This document shows positions 54,251-60,778 of a stretch of DNA of 64,000 bases, one piece after another. A program made the position numbers and the translations under genes. Below the pieces are notes generated by a model. It saw nothing but the letters and a program-made list of their open reading frames with translations. It was not told where the DNA came from and ran no database searches. This stretch comes from a virus. Each line of letters opens with the position of its first letter. Position 1 is the first letter of the stretch. The DNA lies in IMG/VR virus record IMGVR_UViG_3300030104_006883, positions 62,001-126,000 of that record; one strand, given 5' to 3'.

Positions 54251-54809
54251 TATTACAATAAATAAAGACGTGGGGCTCCTAGCTGCCCCAGAAGTCCCTA
54301 CACAGCCGGAAAAGAAGCCAGTTGTTGCGACAAGAGAATTAAAGGTAAGAAAGACCCTTTCGGGTGACTTGATTATTTTCGATCATAGAGACATAGATAT
54401 CGTAGTGATGCCTGATAAGAACAAGATCATGTCTTTTTCCAAAGAATCCTATACAGAGGAGTCTTACCATTCGGCAGACAGGCTTTTTAAATATTTGACG
54501 GACAAGGGTATTGTGCAGAGAAGCAGTGTTCAGGGTGGGAATGTCTATTCTTCTCTAGAGGCAAAGATCGAGGAAACAAAAGACTATAATACTACGCAGC
54601 TTGCACTATTCACCATTGCAAACTTTATAGAAGAAGAGCGTCCCTATCTAGAATTTGAGGATGATGTAGAAGAAGCTTACGAAGATAGGATGACCGATCC
54701 GTCCCCAGAGGAGTCTAGCGAATATGACCCTCGACGCCACTCAGACAAGAAGGGGTCTGTAAGGCCAGAGCTTCGCCCGTATGGATTGTATACTAACTAC
54801 GTATACTAG
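54240..54809 (+). CDS. Unknown head-region protein
   Basis: A 189-residue protein with a short disordered N-terminus (about 1-30, Pro-rich), a compact strand set (LKVRKTLSGDLIIFDHRDID, then IVVMPDKNKIMSF), a helical middle and an acidic, Pro/Arg-containing tail. No motif for catalysis or metal binding is seen. The start ATG is inside the previous gene (11-base overlap). By position it belongs to the portal-protease assembly block and is probably a minor head or assembly factor; I cannot assign a family. Confidence 0.6.
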   Translation: MAINITINKDVGLLAAPEVPTQPEKKPVVATRELKVRKTLSGDLIIFDHRDIDIVVMPDKNKIMSFSKESYTEESYHSADRLFKYLTDKGIVQRSSVQGGNVYSSLEAKIEETKDYNTTQLALFTIANFIEEERPYLEFEDDVEEAYEDRMTDPSPEESSEYDPRRHSDKKGSVRPELRPYGLYTNYVY

Positions 54810-54819
54810 GTTGGTTTCT

Positions 54820-55122
54820 ATGGACATTCTAATTTTTATTCTTTGCGCTTATGGCATGACGCAGATCCTCGTCTATGGGAGCATATTCAATTTAATAAGG
54901 CCCCAGACAGGGAGGATGGGCGAATTATTTAAGTGCCCTATGTGTGTAGGCTTCTGGGTTGGTGTTTTTCTTTTCGGTATTAACAAGTACACGGAACTAT
55001 TTAATTTTGAATATAATTTTGTAAATATACTGCTGCTTGGATGCTTGAGTTCCGGAAGCTCTTACATCCTTAATATGCTCTTTGGAGATAACGGTTTAAA
55101 ATTGGAAAACAGATTGAGATGA
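54820..55122 (+). CDS. Small membrane protein with CPMC motif, DUF1360-like
   Basis: A 100-residue protein started at ATG 54820, 10 bases after the previous stop; the frame is open upstream to 54781, but that would run through the neighbour. Three hydrophobic segments are visible (ILIFILCAYGMTQILVYG; VGFWVGVFLFGI; FVNILLLGCLSSGSSYIL). The KCPMCVGFWVG element (C39/C42) between the first two recalls DUF1360-type membrane proteins, which carry a conserved CxxCxxFW at a membrane border. Its presence in a head-gene operon is unexpected; a role at the host membrane is likely but unknown. It ends in an ATGA overlap with 55119. Confidence 0.6.
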   Translation: MDILIFILCAYGMTQILVYGSIFNLIRPQTGRMGELFKCPMCVGFWVGVFLFGINKYTELFNFEYNFVNILLLGCLSSGSSYILNMLFGDNGLKLENRLR

Positions 55123-55424
55123 CAATAACGAAAGAAAATCTTAAAAAATTTATCTTAGAGCAAGTACAGGGTCTTTTAGACCCAGATGCAGCGGACGACA
55201 ATGCAGAGAAACCGGACAGTTCACAATTAAAGCAAATAAAAAGAGGGGCAAGTACGGGGGGAAGGATGCCGGTAGAAGATTATGTTGAAGCACTAAGTGC
55301 CATACTGGCCTCTGAAAAAGTAAGTCCTCAAGTTAGGTTAGAGGCTTTTAGAAAAGTTTTTGGGCAAGGCCCAGGCGCGAGGATACACGCCGAAATAACA
55401 AAAAGAATGAAGGAGCAGCCATGA
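55119..55424 (+). CDS. Small protein with possible capsid-targeting N-terminal helix
   Basis: A 101-residue protein. The first residues TITKENLKKFILEQVQG match the pattern of the 43612 protein (KITKSKLRQIIKEEIEE): I-T-K, then a Leu/Lys/Ile amphipathic helix and a Glu, with an I-L-E candidate protease site. After a polar linker with a Lys/Gly patch there is a helical C-terminus (DYVEALSAILASEKVSPQVR). The location directly before the prohead protease supports a head-internal or core protein cleaved during maturation. Translation is coupled to the previous gene by ATGA. No known domain. Confidence 0.6.
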   Translation: MTITKENLKKFILEQVQGLLDPDAADDNAEKPDSSQLKQIKRGASTGGRMPVEDYVEALSAILASEKVSPQVRLEAFRKVFGQGPGARIHAEITKRMKEQP

Positions 55425-55471
55425 GAAGAAGAAACATACCTGAAGTAAGGCGATGTTGTAAGGGATCTTAG
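55421..55471 (+). CDS. Possible 16-residue micro-ORF before the protease
   Basis: ATG 55421 overlaps the previous stop (ATGA), has AAGGAG 5 bases upstream, and encodes the very basic peptide MRRRNIPEVRRCCKGS before TAG, 2 bases ahead of the protease ATG. The strong ribosome site may serve mainly to pass ribosomes on to the protease gene. Whether the peptide matters is unknown. Confidence 0.35.
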   Translation: MRRRNIPEVRRCCKGS

Positions 55472-55473
55472 CT

Positions 55474-56109
55474 ATGTCAAAGAAGCTTTTACAAGAGTAT
55501 TTTCAGTTGTGCCCTGACGGCGTTTGCGCTGTTGAAACATTAACTGAAACTGAAATTAAAAACATGGACAACGGTTCTGTTTATTTGGTAGGTGTATGCC
55601 AAAAAGCTGGTACTAAGAACGGCAATGGAAGAGTATACAAAAAGGAAACTTTGCAAAGAGAAGTAGAGGCCTATCAAAGAGCAATCCGTGAGAAACGAGC
55701 ATTGGGTGAGCTTGATCATCCTGATGACAGTGTTATCAATTTAAAAAACGCATCTCATTTAGTAACAAAGATGTGGTGGAAGGGTGATGATGTCATGGGC
55801 AAGATTGAGGTTCTCGACACTCCGTCTGGTAACGTTTTAAAAGCGTTGTTAAACTCTGGCGTGAAGCTGGGCATCTCTTCTAGAGGTCTTGGTTCCGTAA
55901 GTGAGTCCAACGGAGTAACGATGGTGGAGGATGATTTCCAACTTATCTGTTTTGATATTGTTTCGGAGCCTTCTACCCCTGGTGCTTATCTAAATCCAAC
56001 CATGAGCGACACTAAGTCGGCGGATTTAAATTTGTATATAAATGAGCAAAAAGACAAATCTAAAAGGGACATACTTAATGAAACTTTAGATGATATATTG
56101 GGAGACTAG
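55474..56109 (+). CDS. 21: Prohead core protease (gp21, serine peptidase S77)
   Basis: A 211-residue protein almost the size of T4 gp21 (212). The catalytic His is His82 in LGELDHPDD, and the Ser is in LGISSRGLGS (Ser135/136); FDIVSEPSTPGA (160-171) is the conserved C-terminal core strand. Family members are made as zymogens, assemble in the core and, once heads are complete, cut scaffold, core and capsid proteins after L/I-x-E. Candidate cleavage sites are present in the scaffold and capsid proteins downstream. The last 35 residues are likely a self-cleaved tail. It heads the run of small head proteins up to the scaffold. Confidence 0.92.
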   Translation: MSKKLLQEYFQLCPDGVCAVETLTETEIKNMDNGSVYLVGVCQKAGTKNGNGRVYKKETLQREVEAYQRAIREKRALGELDHPDDSVINLKNASHLVTKMWWKGDDVMGKIEVLDTPSGNVLKALLNSGVKLGISSRGLGSVSESNGVTMVEDDFQLICFDIVSEPSTPGAYLNPTMSDTKSADLNLYINEQKDKSKRDILNETLDDILGD

Positions 56110-56114
56110 ACATA

Positions 56115-56351
56115 GTGAAAGAATCTATTAATGAAATAATAAGTGAAGAGTTAGATCAATTGGAAGAGATTGACATGTTCGGCAAGAAAGCGTCAGCGAA
56201 CTATGACCGAGCCATGAAGTCCCACCATGATGATCTCGCCGCTATTCACAACCAGCTAAAAGATGCCTTGGGAGATCCCGGCAGGCTGCAACAGGTTGCT
56301 AGCGAGATAGTAAAAAAGTTAGCGCTTAAATTCAGAACGACGGATAGATGA
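56115..56351 (+). CDS. Small head-region protein with possible targeting helix
   Basis: A 78-residue protein started at GTG 56115, five bases after the protease stop. It opens with KESINEIISEELDQLEEID, a short acidic helix with several I/L-x-E steps (ISE, LEE) that could be protease sites. The rest is helical (HDDLAAIHNQLKDALGD, QQVASEIVKKLALKF). It overlaps the next gene by ATGA. The context, between the protease and the next helix-bearing protein, suggests a core or internal head protein. No known family. Confidence 0.55.
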   Translation: MKESINEIISEELDQLEEIDMFGKKASANYDRAMKSHHDDLAAIHNQLKDALGDPGRLQQVASEIVKKLALKFRTTDR

Positions 56352-56752
56352 TGAAGAAAAGTGAATTAAAAAATATTTTAAAGCCATTAGTAAAAGAGTG
56401 TATTAAAGAGTGTCTTTTTGAAGACGGAGTTTTGTCTGGTATTATTAAGGAAGTAACTCAAGGACTTTCGAGCAAGACTGTTGTGGAATCTAATCACCAA
56501 CAGGTTGAGATTTCTGATTCACGACAAAAGATGGCCGAAGAAGAGTATGAAAGACAAAGACAAGAAAGAATAAAGAGGCTTAATGAGAGCGCTTCAAAGC
56601 AATTCGGAGTCGATATATTTGAAGGAACACGGCCAGCAGCGCCAGACACAAGTGGCCAAGGAGCGTTGTCTGGGGTGGACGCAGGAGACAAGGGCGTCGA
56701 CATTGACGGGATCGTTGGCCTTGCTAAGGGCAAGTGGAAGCATTTAATCTAG
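56348..56752 (+). CDS. Small head-region protein with possible targeting helix
   Basis: A 134-residue protein. The N-terminal helix KKSELKNILKPLVKECIKEC is followed by a region with the I-I-K-E and L-F-E steps expected of gp21-type cleavage. The middle is a highly charged helix (EEEYERQRQERIKRLNESAS). The C-terminus is Gly/Asp-rich with GVDIDGIVGLAKGKW, a compact end that may bind another head protein. Two possible starts (ATG 56348, 56351) lie next to each other, the first overlapping the previous stop. It is probably a prohead core or internal protein; no function is known. Confidence 0.58.
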   Translation: MMKKSELKNILKPLVKECIKECLFEDGVLSGIIKEVTQGLSSKTVVESNHQQVEISDSRQKMAEEEYERQRQERIKRLNESASKQFGVDIFEGTRPAAPDTSGQGALSGVDAGDKGVDIDGIVGLAKGKWKHLI

Positions 56753-56761
56753 GAGTTAATA

Positions 56762-56977
56762 ATGGGAAGCCCCATACATGTTGAGGTTACGTTAGATGAA
56801 GTCAAAGGCAACGTAACTAGAATGATTAAAAGATTTATAAAAAAAGCGAAGAAGATGCGCATTGTTGAAGAATACAAAGAAAGAATGTATTTTACCAAGC
56901 CATCTAAGAAGCGAAGGCTTGCTAAGAAGCGTAAAAAAGATAATGCTAGAAAAGCAGAAAAGAAACGAAAGAACTAA
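56762..56977 (+). CDS. rpsU: Ribosomal protein bS21 homologue
   Basis: A 71-residue, very basic protein with a GGAG site. It follows bS21 throughout: an N-terminal strand (HVEVTLDEVKGN), the helix with RMIKRFIKKAKKMRIVEEYK, the marker FTKPSKKRR, and a Lys/Arg-rich C-terminal helix, matching the length of bacterial bS21 (about 70). bS21 joins the 30S platform near the anti-Shine-Dalgarno and is needed for initiation on structured messages. Phage-borne copies are known, notably in pelagiphages, and may enter host ribosomes to favour phage late messages. It is encoded in the head operon just before the 57000 protein. All conserved parts are present. Confidence 0.85.
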   Translation: MGSPIHVEVTLDEVKGNVTRMIKRFIKKAKKMRIVEEYKERMYFTKPSKKRRLAKKRKKDNARKAEKKRKN

Positions 56978-56979
56978 GT

Positions 56980-56988
56980 ACTATTGAT
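56980..56988 (+). promoter_or_regulatory. Weak copy of the late motif (ACTATTGAT) before the 57000 gene
   Basis: One mismatch to ACTATTTAT in the 22-base gap before the gene. Its last base is shared with the TAGGAG ribosome site, so a transcript starting downstream would lack that site. It may be chance. Confidence 0.2.
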
Positions 56989-56999
56989 AGGAGCAAAAA

Positions 57000-57545
57000 A
57001 TGGCTTATGATAACATGTTCAAACGCTACCAGGCGGGAATTCAAAATGTTGGATCTTTCCAGGTAAGCGGCCACCCCTTTATTACTGGTGGGGTTTTCTT
57101 ACCCGTATCTCATGGATCTATAAAGGGCTCCGGAATGGGCGTCGATGCCGATGATCATCCTCAAGCGGTTGGTACCTTCGACACAATCGAATTTCCAAAG
57201 GTAACTAAGACTATAACCATCATTAACACGAACTTTTACACCGGAAGTCAGTACAACTCGACTTTGGGCGACGGCGTGATCCATGTTTACTTTGGTGATG
57301 GCGGAGAAGCGCACGCAGCGGCGGGAAATCAGAACAGTGCTATTGCACAAAACCACTACATTACATTGCCAAATACTAATGATTCTATTACTTTAGATAT
57401 CAAAACTAATAAAGTGCATATAGCTAACGGAGCCGCAGCCAATAGCGCGAGCTTCCAGTTATTAGCCGAGTTGACTCTTATTGAGCCTGGTGAAATGTAT
57501 GAACTCACTGGTTCTGGTATTAGTGAATTGACTGGTAGTAGCTAA
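57000..57545 (+). CDS. Beta-rich virion protein, possible capsid decoration protein
   Basis: A 181-residue protein with a TAGGAG site. After a short start (YDNMFKRYQAGIQNVGSFQVSG) it is strand after strand with Gly/Asn turns (GTFDTIEFPKVTKTITIINT, GVIHVYFGDGG, SFQLLAELTLIEPGEMYELT), the look of a small beta-barrel or jelly-roll. The location between bS21 and the scaffold/capsid genes and the composition suggest a head surface or minor capsid protein; it resembles structural proteins I associate with marine T4-like phages. No glycan-binding signature is sure. A hairpin and a candidate late promoter follow. Confidence 0.6.
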   Translation: MAYDNMFKRYQAGIQNVGSFQVSGHPFITGGVFLPVSHGSIKGSGMGVDADDHPQAVGTFDTIEFPKVTKTITIINTNFYTGSQYNSTLGDGVIHVYFGDGGEAHAAAGNQNSAIAQNHYITLPNTNDSITLDIKTNKVHIANGAAANSASFQLLAELTLIEPGEMYELTGSGISELTGSS

Positions 57546-57558
57546 TAGAAAACTATTA
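57543..57558 (+). terminator. Short hairpin after the 57000 gene, weak terminator candidate
   Basis: TAATAG / CTATTA form a perfect 6-bp stem with an AAAA loop, starting in the stop codon. There is no T-tract after it (it is followed by AAAACG), so termination efficiency would be low. It lies about 25 bases before the candidate promoter of the scaffold. Confidence 0.25.
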
Positions 57559-57583
57559 AAAACGTCACTTTAGCGAAAAAAGC

Positions 57584-57592
57584 ACTATTTAT
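57584..57592 (+). promoter_or_regulatory. Candidate late-promoter motif ACTATTTAT before scaffold and capsid genes
   Basis: Exact consensus copy in the 79-base gap between the 57000 gene and the scaffold. It is 32 bases before ATG 57625, with the TAGGAG ribosome site between. This gap is one of the longest in the window, and the genes behind it must be strongly expressed. Confidence 0.5.
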
Positions 57593-57624
57593 TTGTGACT
57601 TAAAATATTTTAGGAGTGTTTACT

Positions 57625-58851
57625 ATGTCATCTATGTTGGAACAAGCAGTCATTGATGCTGCTGCTTTAAAAGAGGTAGCGCTAAAAAATGCTGAAGCTG
57701 CTGTAGTTGAGAAGTATTCGTCTGAGGTCAAAGAGGCCATGCGAACTTTGCTAGAGCAAGAAGATGACATGGACCTAGATGATCTCGACACAGACCTCAC
57801 AGGGGAAGATGACATGGAGGCTGAAGAAGACTCTGTTGTAGATAGTGTGCCGCTAGCCGCTACTGATGGGGAGGATATGTGCCCATGCCCTGACGAGGAA
57901 GAAGTTATCGTATTAGATTTCGACGATCTTGCAAAGCAGATGGACGATGAAGAATCTATGCCTGGAGAGATGATAGATGCGGAAGACACCGCTGAAGAGC
58001 TTCTTGACGATGAAGGTGAGTTGGATCTAGATGACATAGATCTACAAGAAAGCATTAAGGGCATTCTTGGCCTAGACGAGGCTGGGGCAAAGCCGGACTT
58101 CTTAGATCTCGATAAAGATGGAGACAAAGAAGAGTCAATGAAAGACGCCGCAGAAGACGCAAAAGAAAAACTAGATGAGGACGCTGATGACGACGAAGAT
58201 CAAGATGATCTTGATGAGGAAATCGATCTTTCTGAAGAACAACTAGAAGAGATTGTCGGTGCCCTGGAAGAGAAGCTCACTGTTGATATCGATGATGTAT
58301 TAACTGGGTGGGCTGGAAGACCTCAGTCGGACCAAAAGCTCGCTGCTGAAAAGATTCTTGCTCATATGCAAGATGATGAGGTTAAGGAAGAGGAGGGGCT
58401 TTCAAAAGAAGCAGTAGAGCAGGTCGAAGAATTAATGGAAGCCAAGCGAGAGCTTGAAGAAAAAATTTCCAACATTACAGAACACAATACAAAGCTAACC
58501 ACAGCAGTGGTGGCTTTAAAAGAGCATGTAGAGGAAGTGAACGCAGCTAATGCCAAACTCCTTTACACAAATCGCGTTTTAACTAGCGACTCCTTGAATG
58601 AGCGACAAAAGAATAAAATTGTCGAAGCTATTTCAAACGCGAATACTGTAGAAGAAGCAAAGGTAATCTTTGAGACACTTCAGAGCGCAGTGGGCAGCAC
58701 CGATAAGAAACAGCCAAAATCACTGAGCGAAGCCGTTGATAGATCTTCTACTCACGTTATGTCTAGCAGAAATTCATCGAAAAGACGTAACAGCGAAGTA
58801 GATCCAGCCGTAACACGCTGGCAACTATTAGCAGGACTAAAACAAAAATAA
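57625..58851 (+). CDS. 22: Prohead core scaffold protein (gp22-like)
   Basis: A 408-residue protein. ATG 57625 is chosen because TAGGAG is 8 bases upstream; a GTG at 57616 lies inside that site. The first 40 residues contain an L-x-E step (LKE in AAALKEVAL). The middle 200 residues are extremely acidic and Asp/Glu-rich, with DFLDLDKDGDKEES resembling a calcium-binding loop. The C-terminal part is a coiled coil (about 260-340, EAKRELEEKISNITEHNTKL), ending in TRWQLLAGLKQK. Length, acidity, coiled coil and position directly before the capsid gene match T4 gp22 (269 residues), the scaffold that is degraded by gp21 before packaging. It is longer than T4's. Confidence 0.85.
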   Translation: MSSMLEQAVIDAAALKEVALKNAEAAVVEKYSSEVKEAMRTLLEQEDDMDLDDLDTDLTGEDDMEAEEDSVVDSVPLAATDGEDMCPCPDEEEVIVLDFDDLAKQMDDEESMPGEMIDAEDTAEELLDDEGELDLDDIDLQESIKGILGLDEAGAKPDFLDLDKDGDKEESMKDAAEDAKEKLDEDADDDEDQDDLDEEIDLSEEQLEEIVGALEEKLTVDIDDVLTGWAGRPQSDQKLAAEKILAHMQDDEVKEEEGLSKEAVEQVEELMEAKRELEEKISNITEHNTKLTTAVVALKEHVEEVNAANAKLLYTNRVLTSDSLNERQKNKIVEAISNANTVEEAKVIFETLQSAVGSTDKKQPKSLSEAVDRSSTHVMSSRNSSKRRNSEVDPAVTRWQLLAGLKQK

Positions 58852-58871
58852 TAATTGGAGGATTTTACAAA

Positions 58872-60662
58872 ATGTCTGTTTTAGAAACATTAACTGAGGG
58901 CATTGTTAACCGTGACGTCCAGAAGGAAGGTGCTGCACTACTTGATAAGTGGTCAAACACCGGGCTTCTAGAGGGAATTGGTAACGATATTGCCCGTAAC
59001 AATATGGCACGTCTGCTTGAAAACCAGGCTGCTCAATTACTAAAAGAGTCGTCTGCAATGAGCGCAGGCGATGTCGAGGGTTTTGCTGCTGTAGCATTCC
59101 CGATCGTTCGTCGTGTATTCGGCGGACTTATTGCTAATGATCTCGTGTCGGTTCAGCCAATGAGCCTTCCTTCGGGACTCATTTTCTTCATGGATTTCAC
59201 CTACTCTGACGATACAACACAGAGACTTTCTTACGAGCAGGGCGATTCCATTTATGGTGGTGGCGTTGTTGGTCAGGCGTTGACTGGCGGTGTTAACCTC
59301 ACTGGTGAGAGTGGCGAAGATAGTTTTTACAACTTGAATAACGGCTTCTCTTCTCCAACAGGTTCCACCTTGTTTGCAGGAGCAGGCTACGTTGTAGTTG
59401 CGTCTGGTACTGTTGGAAATCCCGCTGGTACCGTTCCGCACCCACTTTCGCTGGCAGACCAGGCTAAGTTGGACAAGATGGCAAGCCATGACCCGGACCT
59501 CAGTGGTTCTGTGGTTGTTGTTTGTGAGATCACCGGAGCCACCGGACTTGCACAGCTTAACGTGGAAAATCTAATCGCCTTAAACATTACACCTGGCGGT
59601 GGACAGTTGATTCGACGCACAACGCAGCTTTCTTCGGGTTCTGTCGGAGATTACGCACCGGGCAATGCAGGATGGAAGGCGACGTTCCTTGTTGAGGCGA
59701 CTGGCTCGCAGACCATGCACGGCACCACCGCTGCTCAGATTAACAACCTAGTCGGAAATGTGACAGGCTCCCTGGCCGACGCTGCTACGTTCCCGATTAC
59801 CGACAACTTCGGTGGTACACCTACTGCTGATGGGCTCGCTCTCGGTGCTGTTGTAGGCACTACTACATGGGGACTAGAGAATGAGGTTGGCATTCCTGAG
59901 ATCGACATCAAGGTTGATTCCGTAAGTGTCACGGCGATGACCAAGAAGCTCAAGGCCAAGTGGACCCCAGAGCTAGGTCAGGACCTCAATGCTTATCACA
60001 ACCTTGATGCAGAGGTTGAGCTTACTTCGGTTCTCTCCGAGCATATTGCTCTAGAGATCGATCGTGAGATCCTTGAGGATCTTGTTAAGGGCTCGACGGC
60101 TGGTACACTGTACTGGTCACGCCGTCCTGGTAAGTTCGTTAACCGCGAGACAGGCGCAGGAATTAGTTCTTCAGCAAATGAGGAGCTTCTCGGTGCAGAC
60201 TTCACGGGTACGGTATCTGAGTGGTACGAGACACTCATTGAGACAATCAATGACGTCTCCGCTAGAATCCACAGAAAGACTCTCCGTGGTGGCGCGAACT
60301 TCGTGGTGGTATCACCTGAAGTCGCTAACCTCATGGAGTTCACTTCTGGATTCCGCGCTTCTGTTACTCATGATGAGGACAGAGGAACCGCAGGTGCTGT
60401 AAGAGTAGGTAGCCTTAGCAAGAAGTTCGATGTCTATGTCGATCCTTACTTCCCACGTAACGTGGTTCTAGTAGGTCGCAAGGGATCAAGCTTCCTTGAG
60501 AGTGGCTATGTATATGCCCCGTATGTACCTCTACAGGTCACACCGACCATCTTTGGTACGGAAGATTTCGTACCACGTAAGGGTGTCATGACCCGTTACG
60601 CCAAGAAGATGGTGCGTCCTGATATGTACGGTCTTGTCATCGTAGAAGACCTAATCGGGTAA
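58872..60662 (+). CDS. 23: Major capsid protein (gp23)
   Basis: A 596-residue HK97-fold protein against 521 in T4. The N-terminal region follows T4 gp23: LLDKWSNTGLLEGI, ARLLENQ, then FPIVRRVFGGLIANDLVSVQPM and later FMDFTY. A gp21-type site L-K-E after residue 59 is the likely maturation cut. The extra length is mainly an inserted segment at about residues 110-300 (Gly/Ser/Thr-rich), probably a surface loop or domain. The C-terminus (FVPRKGVMTRYAKKMVRPDMYGL) is the typical end. Codon use differs from the neighbours: of 23 Arg codons 18 are CGN and 5 AGA, while most other genes here prefer AGA/AGG. It has a GGAGG site; a strong terminator follows. Confidence 0.95.
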   Translation: MSVLETLTEGIVNRDVQKEGAALLDKWSNTGLLEGIGNDIARNNMARLLENQAAQLLKESSAMSAGDVEGFAAVAFPIVRRVFGGLIANDLVSVQPMSLPSGLIFFMDFTYSDDTTQRLSYEQGDSIYGGGVVGQALTGGVNLTGESGEDSFYNLNNGFSSPTGSTLFAGAGYVVVASGTVGNPAGTVPHPLSLADQAKLDKMASHDPDLSGSVVVVCEITGATGLAQLNVENLIALNITPGGGQLIRRTTQLSSGSVGDYAPGNAGWKATFLVEATGSQTMHGTTAAQINNLVGNVTGSLADAATFPITDNFGGTPTADGLALGAVVGTTTWGLENEVGIPEIDIKVDSVSVTAMTKKLKAKWTPELGQDLNAYHNLDAEVELTSVLSEHIALEIDREILEDLVKGSTAGTLYWSRRPGKFVNRETGAGISSSANEELLGADFTGTVSEWYETLIETINDVSARIHRKTLRGGANFVVVSPEVANLMEFTSGFRASVTHDEDRGTAGAVRVGSLSKKFDVYVDPYFPRNVVLVGRKGSSFLESGYVYAPYVPLQVTPTIFGTEDFVPRKGVMTRYAKKMVRPDMYGLVIVEDLIG

Positions 60663-60689
60663 TTTTAGAGCTACTATAGCTTAGAAAAA

Positions 60690-60717
60690 GGTCTCCACGA
60701 AAGTGGAGGCCTTTTTT
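60690..60717 (+). terminator. Intrinsic terminator after the capsid gene
   Basis: A 9-bp stem (GGTCTCCAC at 60690-60698 with GTGGAGGCC at 60703-60711, one G-U pair), a GAAA tetraloop and six T residues. It lies 27 bases after the capsid stop. It is the only strong Rho-independent terminator seen in the window, and it separates the capsid unit from the neck operon. Confidence 0.92.
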
Positions 60718-60746
60718 GTTTCTAAGTCCGAAATGCACATATGGAC

Positions 60747-60755
60747 ACTATTTAC
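60747..60755 (+). promoter_or_regulatory. Candidate late-promoter motif (ACTATTTAC) before the neck operon
   Basis: One mismatch to ACTATTTAT. It lies 29 bases after the terminator and 23 before ATG 60779, with the AGGAG site between. Because the terminator would stop upstream transcription, a promoter for the neck genes is needed here, and this is the best candidate. Confidence 0.5.
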
Positions 60756-60778
60756 TCATAGCGCAGGAGACAACATGC

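Noticed and set aside
54996-55004. ACTATTTAA within the 54820 membrane-protein gene
   Set aside because: One mismatch, inside a coding region, 115 bases before the next start; AT-rich coding sequence gives such matches by chance.
60716-60778. Upstream start for the gp13-like gene
   Set aside because: It would begin in the T-tract of the terminator; ATG 60779 has a proper AGGAG site.
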